NCBI RefSeq assembly: GCF_001522545.3
Contig: NC_031770.1
Span: 87,025,594 to 87,089,593, forward strand
Reading direction: 5' to 3'
Length of the DNA stretch: 64,000 nt
Source of the DNA: Parus major
Lineage: Eukaryota > Chordata > Aves > Passeriformes > Paridae
Position 1 is the first letter of the stretch, and every line of letters begins with the position of its first letter. The position numbers and the translations under genes were made by a program. Shown here one piece after another: positions 13,706 through 27,700 of the stretch. A model generated the notes under the pieces. That model was given only the letters and a program-made list of their open reading frames with translations. It made no database searches and was not told where the DNA came from.

Positions 13706-16194
13706 AAGTGTGGATGATGGCTATTACCTCTGAGGAATAAAAGCCAATGGAGTCTAGCCAGACTTAATCAGTGAATGTTAATTTTCTTGTTTTCCTGTAA
13801 ATCTCTACAGTTAAATCATAGCATTCTAGAAACATCTTTTGGGTCAGATTTTACATGGTCAAAATTTTCAGGTTTTTTCATTTAACAAAGTGCTGAACAA
13901 CTGAAACTGTATTTTTAGTAAATGTGAAATAATGCCCCACTGATATCATGATACAATACCTAGCCCACCTCTATGTGTAAGATAGAAGTAAGGAAACAGA
14001 ATCAGTCTGGTACAAAATCTATTATGCCAATTTTTAGTGGCCAAATTATATCAATATTCAATATCATACCTGTAGAGGCTGAAGTGCCACATCAGCTGTC
14101 CTATAACTATGACAGAAACTTTCTCACACAAAGGGATGCTACCAAAATTTCTTTGTAAAACAGAATCCTGGAAAAAAAGTGCTGCAATTGATTCCTGTTA
14201 TTTTATATGACAGTTCACTCACATAGATATAGTACCATTTTGATTATCTGAAATATAACCACTGCAAACTGCATCATATTTGAGAGTTTGGTTTTGGGGC
14301 TTTTTTTTGTATGAAAAAATCTGATCAGGATCATTACAAAATGCCTTATACATGAGAAAGTAAGAACTCTTAAAAAACTGAGTTTAGCGATGATAGACTT
14401 TGGATTATAATAATATAAAATATAATCTAATGCAGAAAGCATTAATTAAGTAAGAACAAGACACAAAGGCCATAGAAGCTTCTGCAGAGTGTGTGTTAAG
14501 GGTTGTTATCATTTTTCTTATTTGGGGCTAATGAAGCTGTTAAGGGTGTTCTGGTACTTTAGAAGTCCATGGTTTCCACATGCCTGCCCCAAGACAATAT
14601 TTATTTAATGGTTTGTAAAAAATTTAAATCTCCAGAGTTTTCTGTTTTCCAAAAGAATGAATGCTTGTTTAGCTTTTGGAAGCATGAAATTGAATGTATA
14701 AAACAAACAGCATATTTTTAGATATTGTTCCATGACATGGTAAGCCATAAGCCTATAGTCTAATTTTTCTCCTAATTTTTCCTAATTTTAGATATTATTG
14801 TAATGGTGATAAACGTTGATTCTGCAATAGTCTCATTTGTATGATTTAAATTAACATGTTTTACTGTGCACTGAAATGTACTGAAAGGAATCACCATTCA
14901 TATGATTAGATCTTATCTGAGGGCACAGTAATGAGCAGTTGAAGAACAGTAACATTTTAAGCTATTACATCTAATTCATAAAAGAACATGAATGTAGTGT
15001 TAGCATTTCCACTATTTCTAAAACTGTAACTCATTTGGAAAAATATTTTCCTTCCGTCTTTTTTAAATTAACAAGTGCTTCTTGTTCTCTCTGCGTATGT
15101 CCTCTGATACTCTTTTTTAGACGAGTTAAACATCAATTCTTTCATTAGATGGTAGTATTTTTGAGAAGAATAAAAAATACAAAGAATTGGGGCATGAATT
15201 AAATTTAATTTACAGATAGAGATAAAGAATAGACATGTCTGGATGAGCATGAGGGTTTTGACCAGGAATTTCTCCCATGACACCAGAATGCGCATTCTGT
15301 GAAGAAATAATTGAGGCTTCAGGGCTTCTTGAGCTCTGACTGTGAATTTACGCTGGTAGAAACCAGTTTCATAACAGATGATACTGTCTTTTATTTTTTT
15401 TGACATTAGAAATGGTAGGTTTTTATCTTTTGCTATACCTATATATTTTTTAGTCATCGAGACTTTTTTAGATTTGCAATTGGCAACAGTAGAATCAGTT
15501 GCTTTCTCATTATCCTCGGCAAATGTGCTGAAAGTTATAATAGGTTTTTTGAGTTTTCAGATTCTGAAGACAAATATGTTTTTCAGGAAAAAAAAGATCA
15601 GTTCTGGAACTAATGTCTGTCTGCTAGAAGAATGTCCAAAGAACTATTTAATGGAATTCATATTTTCCCACAGGTTAGAATTGTTTTGCCTTTTTAAGAC
15701 ACTGTGTTCAGAAACTAAAGAAACCCTCAGCCTGGGTGAAATAATTCATGATTCTTTTGCTTGTATTCTTCATGTAGTGCAATTAAGAAGTGAGACTTTT
15801 TATTTGTAGGAAATTGTAGATAGTGGAACTTGCATCATTGTGTGAATGACATGACAGCCGAGTAACAGTAACAAAGGGACAAGGGATGGATTTTGTGTAA
15901 ATTGTTCATTTTCATTCAGTGCTGTGATGATGTTATTTTGTTTTTGTATGTGGAATTTATGTCTTGCTTTTTTTGGTTAGTTTTGTTGATATGAGTGTAG
16001 GTTCTGTGATGAAGTGGATTTTTGCTGATTTTGCTTATATATGTGATTCACAGAGGTGATGGGTGGAATGTATTGAGTTTGCATGGCCAGGTATCAGTAG
16101 CGGGGGGGTAACAGGGGTGGCTTCTGTGAGAAGCTGCCAGAAGCTTTCTCCATGTCCAGCAGAGCCAACGTCAGCTGGCTCCAAAACAGACCTG

Positions 16195-16509
16195 NNNNNN
16201 NNNNNNNNNNNNNNNNNNNNNNNNNNNNNNNNNNNNNNNNNNNNNNNNNNNNNNNNNNNNNNNNNNNNNNNNNNNNNNNNNNNNNNNNNNNNNNNNNNNN
16301 NNNNNNNNNNNNNNNNNNNNNNNNNNNNNNNNNNNNNNNNNNNNNNNNNNNNNNNNNNNNNNNNNNNNNNNNNNNNNNNNNNNNNNNNNNNNNNNNNNNN
16401 NNNNNNNNNNNNNNNNNNNNNNNNNNNNNNNNNNNNNNNNNNNNNNNNNNNNNNNNNNNNNNNNNNNNNNNNNNNNNNNNNNNNNNNNNNNNNNNNNNNN
16501 NNNNNNNNN
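16195..16509. other. Assembly gap (315 N)
   Basis: A run of undetermined bases inside the LTR, immediately before a 39-bp tandem repeat. Open frames drawn across it are artefacts. Confidence 0.99.
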
Positions 16510-16510
16510 T

Positions 16511-16588
16511 GGAGGGACACAGGGGTGCAGAGATCCACCTGCAGCCCTTGGAGGGACACAGGGGTGCAGAGATCCACCTGCAGCCCTT
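16511..16588 (+). repeat. Two identical 39-bp tandem repeat units at the gap edge
   Basis: The unit ggagggacacaggggtgcag-agatccacctgcagccctt occurs at 16511-16549 and is repeated exactly at 16550-16588, followed by a diverging partial unit (ggaggagccccacaccagag). Being 39 nt long it keeps one frame open. The array probably continues leftward into the N run. Confidence 0.95.
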
Positions 16589-19500
16589 GGAGGAGCCCCA
16601 CACCAGAGCAGGTGATGCCTGAGAGTAGGCTGTGACCCCTTGAGAGGCCCATGCTGGAGCAGGGTTCCTAGCAGGACCTGTGACCCCATGGGGTACCTAC
16701 ATTGGAGCAGCCTGTCCTTGAAGGACTGCACCGCATGGAAGAGTGACCTTTGTGGCAGAAGTTTGTAGAAGACTGTTGCCTGTGGGAGGGACCCAGTATT
16801 GGAGCAGAAGAAGGATTCCTCTTCCTGAGTAGTGGCAGGAACACCTTGTAATGAGCGGACCACAACCCCCATTCCCTGTATCCCTGTGTCACTGTGGGAG
16901 AAGGAATTGGAGATGAAGATGTATTTTTAAGATCTAATTTAACTTCTCATTATCCTGCTCTGATTTTCTTTTGTAATATTCAATTAGTATTGAATGACAG
17001 TATTTGGTGAGTGATCTCTCACTGTCCTTGTCTCCACTCATGAGCCCTCTGTTACATTTTCCCTCCCCTGTCCAGAGGGGAGTGATAGAATGGGTTTGTG
17101 GGGGGTGTCTGGCATCCTGCTAGGCTCAACTCCTTACACATGGGTTCAGAGAGCAACATGTATAGATTCATGAGATAAAGGTTCCTTTGAGGACATTAAA
17201 TGCAAAGACAAAATCTTTGTCTCATAAAGTCCACGAGTTGCAAATCATTGAAGGCTGGCAGAATCCTTTTCTGAAACCTCACTGTGTACTTGCCATGTTT
17301 CTGTCTTCTTCTGTGACATCCACTCAGCCCCTGATATGAAACAAATCCTGAGTTAGGCTGTGGCTGCACAACTTGTTCATTTGACACCAAGATTTCATCT
17401 CAGCTCGTATGAAAGTCTCACCTGTGTTACAGCTTGGCTATTTCTAGCCACAGAAATTCAGATCCCTTCTTCATATTTCTCCATTTGGAAATCCGATTTC
17501 TGGTGTTTCTCGTAGCAGAGCTTTATGACCTGCAGTGGCTGGTTCCCACCCCTCCTAGGAAAACAGAATTTCTTCTCTAATTGAAGAGAAGAAATTATTA
17601 ACTTGGTTTGTTGATCCATCAGGACTTTGGGTTTTTCTCTCCTTGATACATAAAAATAAACAAAGAAGGATTAACATATTTTGGCTCCAGATAACTCCTT
17701 ATGTAAATATGAGAGTTTAATTGAAGATCAGGCAGTACATTTATACAGCAGTAGTTTCAGTTTAGTCACCACACTTTCTGTTTCATGTCAGAGTTGTATG
17801 TCATAGTAACAGATAAATTCATTTATTGCCAAAGGGAACCACATAGTTCTTAATATATATAAAAACTTCCCATAGATTAAAAAGCAATTATGTCAGCTTG
17901 TAAGACTTAGGTGGCTGGGGAAGGTGCTAGTCTATGTTCATGTTATCATTTTCTCTTTTGTTCCTTTTCTACAGTTTTAAACAAGTCTAACAAAGCTAAC
18001 ATGGTCTCTCATCAAGACCACTACTGTGTGCTCTAAACAATGCCAGCATGATTTACAAAGTCATTTTATATTTGGATATAATTTTGAAAATGTTCTACTT
18101 ATTTCACACAAATTGATCGTTATAATCATCATGAAACTGCTTTCAAAACACTTGCTGCTCAGAAATAAAGCAACTTGCACTATATAATGAGGTTTTAAAC
18201 ATTTATTGTTTATTTACACGTTGTGCATAAAAGAAAAAAACCCAAGTTTTCATTCTTTTGGTCCAAGATATGAAAAGAGAATAAGTTTATTCTTATGATA
18301 TTTCATATTGTTAAAAATGATTGCCCACACTTAGTGTAGTAGTCACTATCATGCATTGCTTTACAGACTCTTTATTTTGGATTTGTACTACTGTGTCTGA
18401 CATAAGTAAGCACAGTAGAAAAACAAGCCAAATGGCAAATTTCAAATTTTATAGGCATGCATTAAAATAAATGTGAATTTAAATCAGTCTAAACAAGACT
18501 TCTCACTGTCTGAGTCTACTAGACATTAGATAATAAAGGTAAAGAGCATTTTGCAAAATGACAGATGTTAGTTATTTTGCGCTGTACATCCAAGTTATAA
18601 AATGGAAGTGCTATACTAATGACATGAGGTTTTTCTCTACTTGGTTTTTTACTTTGTGGGAGGCTGTTTGACTTGAGGAAAGTGCATAGGAGTCGGGTTG
18701 TTTTTTTTTTTCAAATAAATGTTTTCATTTATCTTTCTGTTTTAAAAAGCTGGAAGTAATAGCTGACAGTCTAAAACTTATTAAAATGATTTAGCAGATA
18801 AATTAGATTAAAGCTGTGTTGGATCATTTACCTGCAGTTCACCCATTGTGGTACTTTTTAGTAGGTTTGTTACCAAATGAATGTAAAATCCAGAAAAGCA
18901 ATTACATTTTCCAATATGAAATCCATCAGCTCTGAGACTGTTAGGGAGAAAATATCTGAGGTGTGACTTCATGTAAGATATAGTTCAAAGATGAAAATTC
19001 CAACAGCATTAAAATGTACTTTTGTTAATAATTAGATACCACAAGTTAAAAGGGCAGGTGTTCCTTATGCTGGGACATGTTCTTCTGAGCATATTTTGAT
19101 TTTATCACCCTTTCAGTGTGTCTTGGGATTGTGTTTCTTTCAAAAGAAAAATCAACATGGTTTGGTTGCGGCTGTTCTAAATTGCATCTGAGCTATGCTG
19201 AATGATAGTTCATTTAAACCTTGTTTTTTCCTCTCATACCAATTTTTCATCTATGATTAGAAAAAGAAGTAATTTCCTACATGACTATTTATAGTCTAGG
19301 AGATATTAGTAAGGCAGATGGGGATTGTGTATTTAAAAGTAGCAGTAAATATGATTGAAGTATTGTTTTATTCTCTGCTTTCATTGTTTGTTTTTTTATA
19401 TACCAGAGAACTGTGATATTGTGTGGCATTAGTAGCAGAGATGTGACATTGTAAGGTTATTTTATAATTGCTCATTGGATTGGGGAAAAATTATAGAAAA

Positions 19501-20276
19501 TTGATTTTACATTAGTGTAGGTAGTTCTCAAAATGAAACTTAATTCTAGTCCTGCCAATGACTTGAAATAAGATTTCCCATCCTAAAGTACCATTTTCTA
19601 TCAGAAAGGAATTGTTAGTAATGGTGCTTTGCTTTATAAGAGCAGAGCCTGGGAGAGGCTCCTCTCTGCACAGTTCAGGTCTGTAGTTTTTGGAGGTAAA
19701 GAATTAAAAGTGTTACTTGAACTACACCTGTGAACCAAAAGGTGACTATAGTAATTTATTGATGCTACCTCCAGCTATTCTTTGGTTTCACCAGTGATGC
19801 AGTTAAAATGGTGTGGTTTATTTTGTTTTTGAATGACACTCAGAAAAATTATCTGCGTCCTCTATTTCTCCTTTTCAATGCCTCACATTACATTTTGGCA
19901 GGCCTGTCATTCTGAAATGACTTTTTAGATTTTGCTGGGGGAAAAAAAAAACAGTTGATATACAAAGAGGATTCTCAAGGGAGTGATACTTCATTTAATT
20001 CTAATCTAGAAATTCTTATTTTGAATTCTGTTACCTCAGACATTTTTAGAAATTCTTGCAGTTGCCAGTCAATGAGGATATTGCTGTTTATATTGAAAGT
20101 TCACTGCCTAGGACTCTAGGCAGATGTATTTTTCCCAGATATTATTTTCAGTATCCAAGGCTGAGCAAGGAACTTCACCTTCTTTTCAGAGTTATTGATA
20201 GTTGGTTTCTACAAGATGACAGCAACCTGCATTGCAATACTTTCTAGAAAGCCTGGAAGTATTTTTCCTAGAACAC

Positions 20277-20455
20277 TATCGTGGTTTAAGGAGCCCAGGA
20301 GGCAGCTTAATCCATGACAGCTGTCCCGTCCTCCCCTCCCTCCCAGTGGGATAAGGAAGAGAGCTGGAAGGTGGAAGTAAGGAACACCATTTTCATTACA
20401 AGACCAAAATATAGCACCACACAGCTATGCTTCTATCACAGCTAAAACCAACACA
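20277..20455 (-). mobile_element. Avian ERV LTR, internally deleted
   Basis: The + strand reads tatcgtggtttaaggagcccaggaggcagct at one end and tctatcacagctaaaaccaacaca at the other. These correspond to the two termini of a common avian LTR (tgtcgtggtttaa... / ...agccaaaaccagcaca) in reverse orientation. At 179 bp it is far shorter than the roughly 0.5-kb LTR I know, so the middle is deleted. No target-site duplication is evident. Confidence 0.7.
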
Positions 20456-21599
20456 GTCATGCCATTGAAATTTACTGTGGAACATCTGAGGTTTAAAACT
20501 GAAAAAAATAACTTTTTCAGTAGCAACAACAAGAAAAGTACTGAACTTCATGAAGTAGCTCTTGACATTCTAATTAATGCAGCAAAAGACTGGCCCATTG
20601 AACAATTAATTCTATTCTAGATTATTGGTTCATTTCATCTATACAAAAGCAAATTTATCTTTTTATATTTTGATAGTACACTCCGATATCTTCAGTAATA
20701 GAAATAAGTTAGTGTAAAATGGTAGATAAACTGTTATTTAATAGGTATCAGCCCTAGGCCAGTGACAAATGGAACGAAGTACAAAATAGCAAAGATTATA
20801 AATGTAAAAGATTGAGTATTTTGCTATTAGTACATCAGATTGTAGGTTTATTTTGCTATATGCTAGTTATGCTATATCACATAGTTAGAAGTATTTGAGT
20901 TTCAAACCTTTTCTGCTAATAAGCTCCTGCTGCAGTGTAGACATTAGTGCTTTTGAGTAAAATCCTGCATATAATGTGTTTTGTCAGCAGCTCTAAGGTC
21001 AGAAACAGAAATACTCCAGCTGAGAACCTGGAAGGGTTTTTAGCTTTCCATTAGTGAGGGCAGCAGACTTTCTAGGTCCAATTCTTTGGGATTTCTGGTA
21101 TCACATAATCCTGATGAATATCTTGCCTCACATATTTCTGCCTGCCTTAGTTGGAGGCAGCTGACAGAAAGATTGTCAAAGCTAAATCTAAAATTGATAT
21201 CAAACCTGAGGTGAGGTATTAATCTCTCAGTCTTGGAGTGGGTGAGAATATCTGTTCTGGAATCATCATGGATGGAAAGAAGACAATCAAAAGTGCTTAC
21301 TTTGGAAAGGAAGGCTTTACTTTCATTTGTTTCCTTATTCTATTACCTCAAGTTGAAGCCTGAATAGTTTCACAAAATACAATGAGAAGTTAGTATTTGT
21401 CCAAAAAATACAGTCTCAGAAACTTTATGAAATCTTACTGATTTCCCTTCTTCATATGTAACAACGAAGTAATATGCCACTGGAATACAATAATATAATA
21501 ATATTCCAATCCAGAAAGGATTACACTGACCCAAGAGGCAGTGGCTATGGCAAGGCAGTTAGTGTCCTGTGTACTGCTCAATTGCTTCTGCTTTAATAA

Positions 21600-21725
21600 A
21601 ATCATAGAATCAGCAAGTGGTTTGGGTTGAAGAGTCCTTTAAAAGCCATCTGGTTGAAGTCCCTCTAAAAAAAGCAAGGATATTTTTAAATAGAGCAGGT
21701 TGCTCAAAGCCCTGTCCAAAAATCC
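21600..21725 (-). mobile_element. CR1 LINE 3' fragment
   Basis: The stretch atcatagaatcagcaagtggtttgggttgaagagtcctttaaaagccatctggttgaagtccctc continues to agagcaggttgctcaaagccctgtcc, the reverse complement of a CR1 3' terminus. The upstream limit of similarity is near 21725. Confidence 0.88.
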
Positions 21726-24700
21726 ATACTAGAGTTTGCACAAACAAGGCAATGTACAGATCCATTGAAGAGGTGCTCCCTTTGTTTCACCTACACCCAC
21801 AGTAAAGGTTTGCTTACACTGTCCCATCAAATCAATGGAAGAAAAGCAATCAGATGAACTGAAATCTCTAATACTGAACATCCATCCTATCTGGAACTTC
21901 CACCAGTTATGTTTTAGAAGTGGAACAGTGAGGATACTAAAGACTATAGCCAAGATAAAACCTAAGATGTCAGAAAGTATTACAATTTGGCTGAATAAGG
22001 CTGCTAAAAAAATTGGAATTATGCAAGTTTATGCTTTTTCAATTGTCCACCTCATTATTTTAATGCAGATAAGTTTGCTTACCTGATTGTAATATTCTTT
22101 AGCAATTTCATGTGAGTGAACTGGTTTGTGTGCCTGTAACACTGAGCCAAATTAAAATACTTTGAAATTATTGCTGTTGGGATTAAACAAAAATAAACAT
22201 TTGTAAATGAACATGCTTCCCCCAAATGTTGCTGTCTTCTAACTGCCAAGAAAACAAAGTTACTACAATTCAGATTTGTTATTATTGTTTTGATATTGTT
22301 AAATATTAACACAGTAAATATATTAAAATCAATTGGAAAATACTTTTCTAAGACCTACATTGCATACATTCTAGTGTAAATATTTAAAGTGATCATTATA
22401 TCTAAGTCTATTTCTAGCTTTATAATTCCTAACTAATGTAACAGTGGTAAATGTTAGGAAATAAAAGAAAGGAATAGCTAAGATGTCTATACAGATGCTT
22501 CTCCATTTTGTATTTTTTGCCTTTTAGGCTAAAAATAAATAAATTACTTTAGCAAAACTGAGGGCAGAAAACTACTGTTTTTTGAATCCTCAAAGGAAAG
22601 GGCAAACAGAGTAAAATATGTGGTTTTCTAATTCATTCTCTGATACTAACTTAATTTGTTAACCCTTAAATATTCTTCTTTGCCTGTTATTTGTTGATTT
22701 TTTTCACCAAGCCCTTGAGTTAGTTACATGATTCCCGAAGGAAGCCATAGGAAGATGTTAATATAATTAAGAGATGCAGAAGCAATTGCTTTCATATTCC
22801 TATTTTGTTTGCACCCTTAACCTGTGAAAACAAGTTCAGGTTAGAAACCAGATTAGATTCACACAATTCTGTAAATTATGTACCTATATAGCTAAATAAT
22901 AATAGGAAAGTCTAATCAAAATCTCATCAAAATGTCCCTGGAAAGTAATAAAAATCTGTTGCATACACAATGTAGCAATACATAAACAGTGTTATTTACA
23001 TAAGCACATTAAATTTAGTGTTCCTAATACTACAGCTTGCATTTCACTTTTAATATTGATCATCTAATATCTGGTGCCAACCATATGACAAATTAGTCTG
23101 CAAAGTTACCTAAATTCTCTAGAGGAAGATTCTTATTCAACTGCCTAAATATGACACACACTGAAAAAAATCAGATTTTTCCAAATTGAACTTTTATAGC
23201 CAATTACTCTTCAAGTATTTCTAAGATCCTCTGGGATAGGAATGTTTGTTTATGTATTCAAGCACCACTGCAGAGAATAAAATTAAACTTAGATGGCAGA
23301 GATAAAATTAAAGTGACTGAAAACTCATTGATACTGAATAAAAGAAAACAAAACAGGCCTTGAACTTTTGATAGAAATAAGAATCATAGCATACAAGTAA
23401 AATATGTACACATTTAGCTGAGACTCACTGAAAACCAAGAGAAAATTAAGTTATTTGGCCCATTCATTTGTGGAACCAAATAGTGTTCATTGCAATGATG
23501 ATCTCTAGTACATCAACTTGTTAGGAAAAGTATGAGTTTTCAAACATATTATGACAGCTGCCTCTTTTCCCACTGAAAACCAATACTTCATTTCATTTTC
23601 TTCTTTTACCAGTTCATTAGATGTGAATCAAAACTGTGAAAGCTCATGTTCATGTAGATCTTCTATGATATTTTACAGAACAAATATATTAATGAGGGAA
23701 CTTCAAAAGATTTTTACAAGTCTTACTTCATTAAATTTTGCCATACTATGTGTCACAGCGACCTTCAAAGCAACTAGCATTTCAGCACTAAATATAGCAG
23801 TGCAATATGACAACTCCAGTTTAAATTATGGTTTCATATTAAGAGTCTGTCTTTTTTTTTTTTTTCCCATAATTGTGAAAGACAGAAATATATAAATTAA
23901 GATATAAAGGACACTCATTTCCCTCCTAGATGGGGTGCTTTTTAAAAATAGATAAAACTCTGGGGTTTTTGCAGGAAGATCATATTTCCTGTCAAATACG
24001 TTGAGCTTGAAAAAATATTAGATAATAGCTTCCCAATTTCCTCTATGTCAAATTCAGGAAAAGAGAAGCACTTATGCATCATTTTGAATGCAGGTGGTAA
24101 AATACATCTGATTAGGTACAAGTATCAATTAGGAACATTCTTTCCGCTTCAAAATCCAATGCACTTAGGAGAAAAGTAATAAATTTTGGAGATGCAACTA
24201 ATCAAAGAGAAAGATACAAATCACTGTGTTGTTTTCAAAACTATCAAAAAACAGGCAGTAAGAGGCTAATTCTGTTTGTGGATTTGGGATAACAATAACT
24301 AGATTGTTTGGGATTTTTCCAACACAAAACATCTTCACTATTTTTTATCTTTCTGTGAAGGTGTCATTTCTATTTCCAAAAAATTTGAGCTGAATATGAA
24401 TTAATAATTTTCTTTTTCTTCTCTTTCATGTAAGTCTGTTGTACTTGTTGACACATCTGGACTTTACATGTCTATGCAAAATCAAATAAAAAATACAGAA
24501 CTCAATAATTACGCAGCATATCTCACCTGGAAATTTTAGAATATTTCTTGCCCATGAACTAAATAAAATTCTCCTTATTCTGAGTCAGGTCATTTTCATC
24601 CTTTCACACAGACACAGCAGTTGACTAAATTCTCATCTTCTATAAATGAATGCTGTTATAACTTTGCTGATGTAAAACAACTAAGGGTCTAGGCAAAAAA

Positions 24701-27700
24701 AATAAAAACATGATTCTTCCTCCCCAAAATGTGAGTTTGGAAGAGGGATATTATGAGCTACAAAATAGGAGTATGAAAATATTTTGTTTCTTTTTGTGTC
24801 TCTTCTTCACAAAGCATGTTAACATCAAAGTGATTTACTATGATCTTATTTTGTCAGACATGCATCTAACTCTTCAACTTCTTTGTATTTAAGGAATTCT
24901 AAAACTATCAACCATTTCTTTTTCTTTAAATAAATTTAATACATACGTACACTGGGTTGATCTGCTTATTGAAATATAGCTGTCAAAAGAGATGAGTAAC
25001 TCTAGGCACTTGGTAATGACAATTTCTGTATGCTTCAGATATCTACGGAATCATTAATTTCCTTTATGTTAAATGGTCTGCATCTCTCTTAGTTTCTGTC
25101 ACACAATCTTAGTACTGATAAACAGAGCAGAACAAGTCACACAAAAATCACAAGCCAGATCAAGCCAGGAGGGCATCTAGCTCAATATCCTGTCTCAGAG
25201 AGAAAACTGTCACTCTTTGAAAAGGATATATAAAACAGGACAACTGAGATTTTCTCCCAAGTGCATTACTTCAGCTTTCACCAATCAATGAGACTAGGAT
25301 TTCCTGACCTGTGGTTCCATTATATTTGCTAGTCTGGTGGATTTGTTTCCCTTATTCTTGTATTGTTCTTAATTTTTCATTATTTTTTTATATATTTTTG
25401 ACCCACATAATATCTTTTGGCAATAAATTACCCCAAACATTCTGCAAAAAGTTAATAAGAATTTCCTTTTTAATGCAAGCGTGTGACCTGATAGTAACAA
25501 TAATTGAGTAATTGAGTGCCCTTACCTGCTGTGTTGCAAGACACGGAGGTGCCATTTCTTACACACATTTTCCTCTGCATGTTGAATAGGCCTGTTCTGT
25601 TTCTCCACTTGGAAGCAATGCTATTCCTTTGATCATCCCTGTTTCTGTTCTGTGTTTCATTGTACCTTTGCGGATGCATGCTTGCCAAATATCTTCTGCT
25701 TTATTTTCCTAAATTTTTTTAAAGTTTTTTTCTTCTATTACTGTTCCACTTGTATGGCAGTTTCCTTCAATGAAAATGAATTGATGTCCTGCTCCAGGGA
25801 TTGCTTATATGACCCATTGCCTCGAGTGCTTTTCTTTTGAGTCTTCTCAATTAAATGTACTGTCTTTCTGCCATTCAAAGGCCCTAGCAGTCTGAAAAGT
25901 AAGAGATTAAGTCAGTGATCTGATTTCAGACCTTCCTGTTGACAGCAGAGAACATTATCAAAAAGACACCAGGCTAGCCTGATAGAGGAAGACTTGTGCA
26001 TTTTATTTAGTAAGGATTTTTTGCTTTGTGATGTAGCAGTTCAGTTACAGCAGGCAGGAAGCTTTTGTGTGTTGAGACGAATGAATGAAAGCAGCAAGGG
26101 TAAGATTTATTTTGTTTCATATTTTATTGTCATGAAACAGCTGAATTCAGCTAATCAATTATTTCATAGAAAATGGTTACTGTATTTCTGTACTGTTGTA
26201 GGTGCATGTGATGCTTTATGAAACACCCAAGTCAGATTTCATATGTACCAGACATAATCCCTAGGAATTTTCTGAATCATATTTATTTCACTTTTATTTT
26301 CTTCACACCATGAACATGAGATAAAAGAAGGCATTACTCTAAGGTGGTTAAAATCTGTGAGCATGAGATGGATAGAACAGATCATGTATTCATCAGACCC
26401 TTGATATTGCTTCTTAACTGACTTTCTGCCTGCTGGGAACACCTCCATTCGTGATAATATGGGAAAGGTTTGCTGCACTGCTCATAAAAGTTTTTATCAC
26501 CTGTGCTTCTATTACATTCTCTGAGTGATGGAAAAGAGGTACAAGCACAGAATGTGTCCATAAGTTTCAGAGGATGTTTACCATTGCAATTGAAAGATAC
26601 AAACAGCAAATTCAGAGTTTAAGCCCCTGACTTAATATTCTGACATCCTGTTCAGTTCACGTCTTTAACATTTCAGCTCAAAACTACTGTACTAATTTGA
26701 TTTTGCCTGAAGAAAATCCTCCTGCATATCTCTGATGCATAAGTAACAAGGATGAGAATTGTTCATCTACCTTCAGATATTGCTGGTGTACATGTTTACA
26801 GCTAAACTCTCAACTCTGGAGTCCTTTTATACCAAATGGAGTGAGATAGGCAGGTTTAGGTCACGATTGAGTGAGGATTACCCATTTACTTTCATTATTA
26901 AAGAGGAGCAGGGATTTTCAATGAAGTTGTCTATCCTGTAGATGGTAGACAAGCTTAGTCAGAAGTTTGGTCTGATTTTCTTACCAGAAGACGAATGCAT
27001 TTCTTCTCTTTCTAGGATTTTGTGATATTAAAAGCTTTTCTTGGTTCTCATTTGATTTTATTTAGTGATGGCTGGAGCAGTTGATGAGTCTTAACAGCTT
27101 CAAGACTGAAAAATATATTTTAAAAATAATTCAACAGAATTTAATATAATTCAGTGCTAAGACAAACTTGTCATAAAAAACAAAGAATGCAAAGCGAAGA
27201 TTAGAGGTAGGAGTGGAAACAGATTGATTCCATTTTACTACCAGTAGAAAACTATATTCTTCCCCTTACATTATTTTACCATGACTAAGTCAGGTAGGGT
27301 TATAAGAGAAACTTGTTGATGTTTCTCAACTTTTTCTTGTTGTACTATTGTTCTATGTGTTACTGTGAAAATTGTCATAAATAATATCCCAGATAACCTA
27401 TTTATTTCAGTAGAAAATTTGAGTCTCCAGTTAAATTGTTGAAGTATAATTCTTAGCAACATGTGTTTGTCAGGTAATTCAGACCCAACTCTGTGGTCTC
27501 TGCTACAAATTTTTTGAATTATTTGTAATATTTTTACCCTTAAAATGTGAGAAGGTTTATATTTCTTCCTGTATCCTAGTTAGCTGTTTTGAGAACCTCT
27601 TAGGTTGCATGCACTCCGCTCACTTTGGAGACCACTGCCCCTGTGGAGAAGAGTCCCTTGTGATCATGGACAGAAGTGACAGTGTCAGATAGGGGACCCA

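Larger units (their letters stand above)
16069..17140 (+). mobile_element. Long avian ERV LTR (about 1.1 kb, contains an assembly gap)
   Basis: The left part reads gcatggccaggtatcagtagcgggggggtaacaggggtggcttctgtgagaagctgccag. The right part is a series of diverged units of the type ctgtgaccccatggggtacctacattggagcagcctgt. It ends ggtgagtgatctctcactgtccttgtc...cctgtccagaggggagtgatag...gtctggcatcctgctaggctcaactccttacaca. I recognise this order from a long LTR family widespread in bird genomes. The place where family members carry AATAAA reads aatattca here. No gag/pol is adjacent, so it is probably a solo LTR. A target-site duplication was not resolved and the left edge is uncertain by some tens of bases. 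Confidence 0.7.

Noticed and set aside
16035..16872. Several long open frames spanning the N run on both strands
   Set aside because: They are open only because N codons are not stops. The real sequence on both sides is LTR and tandem repeat.
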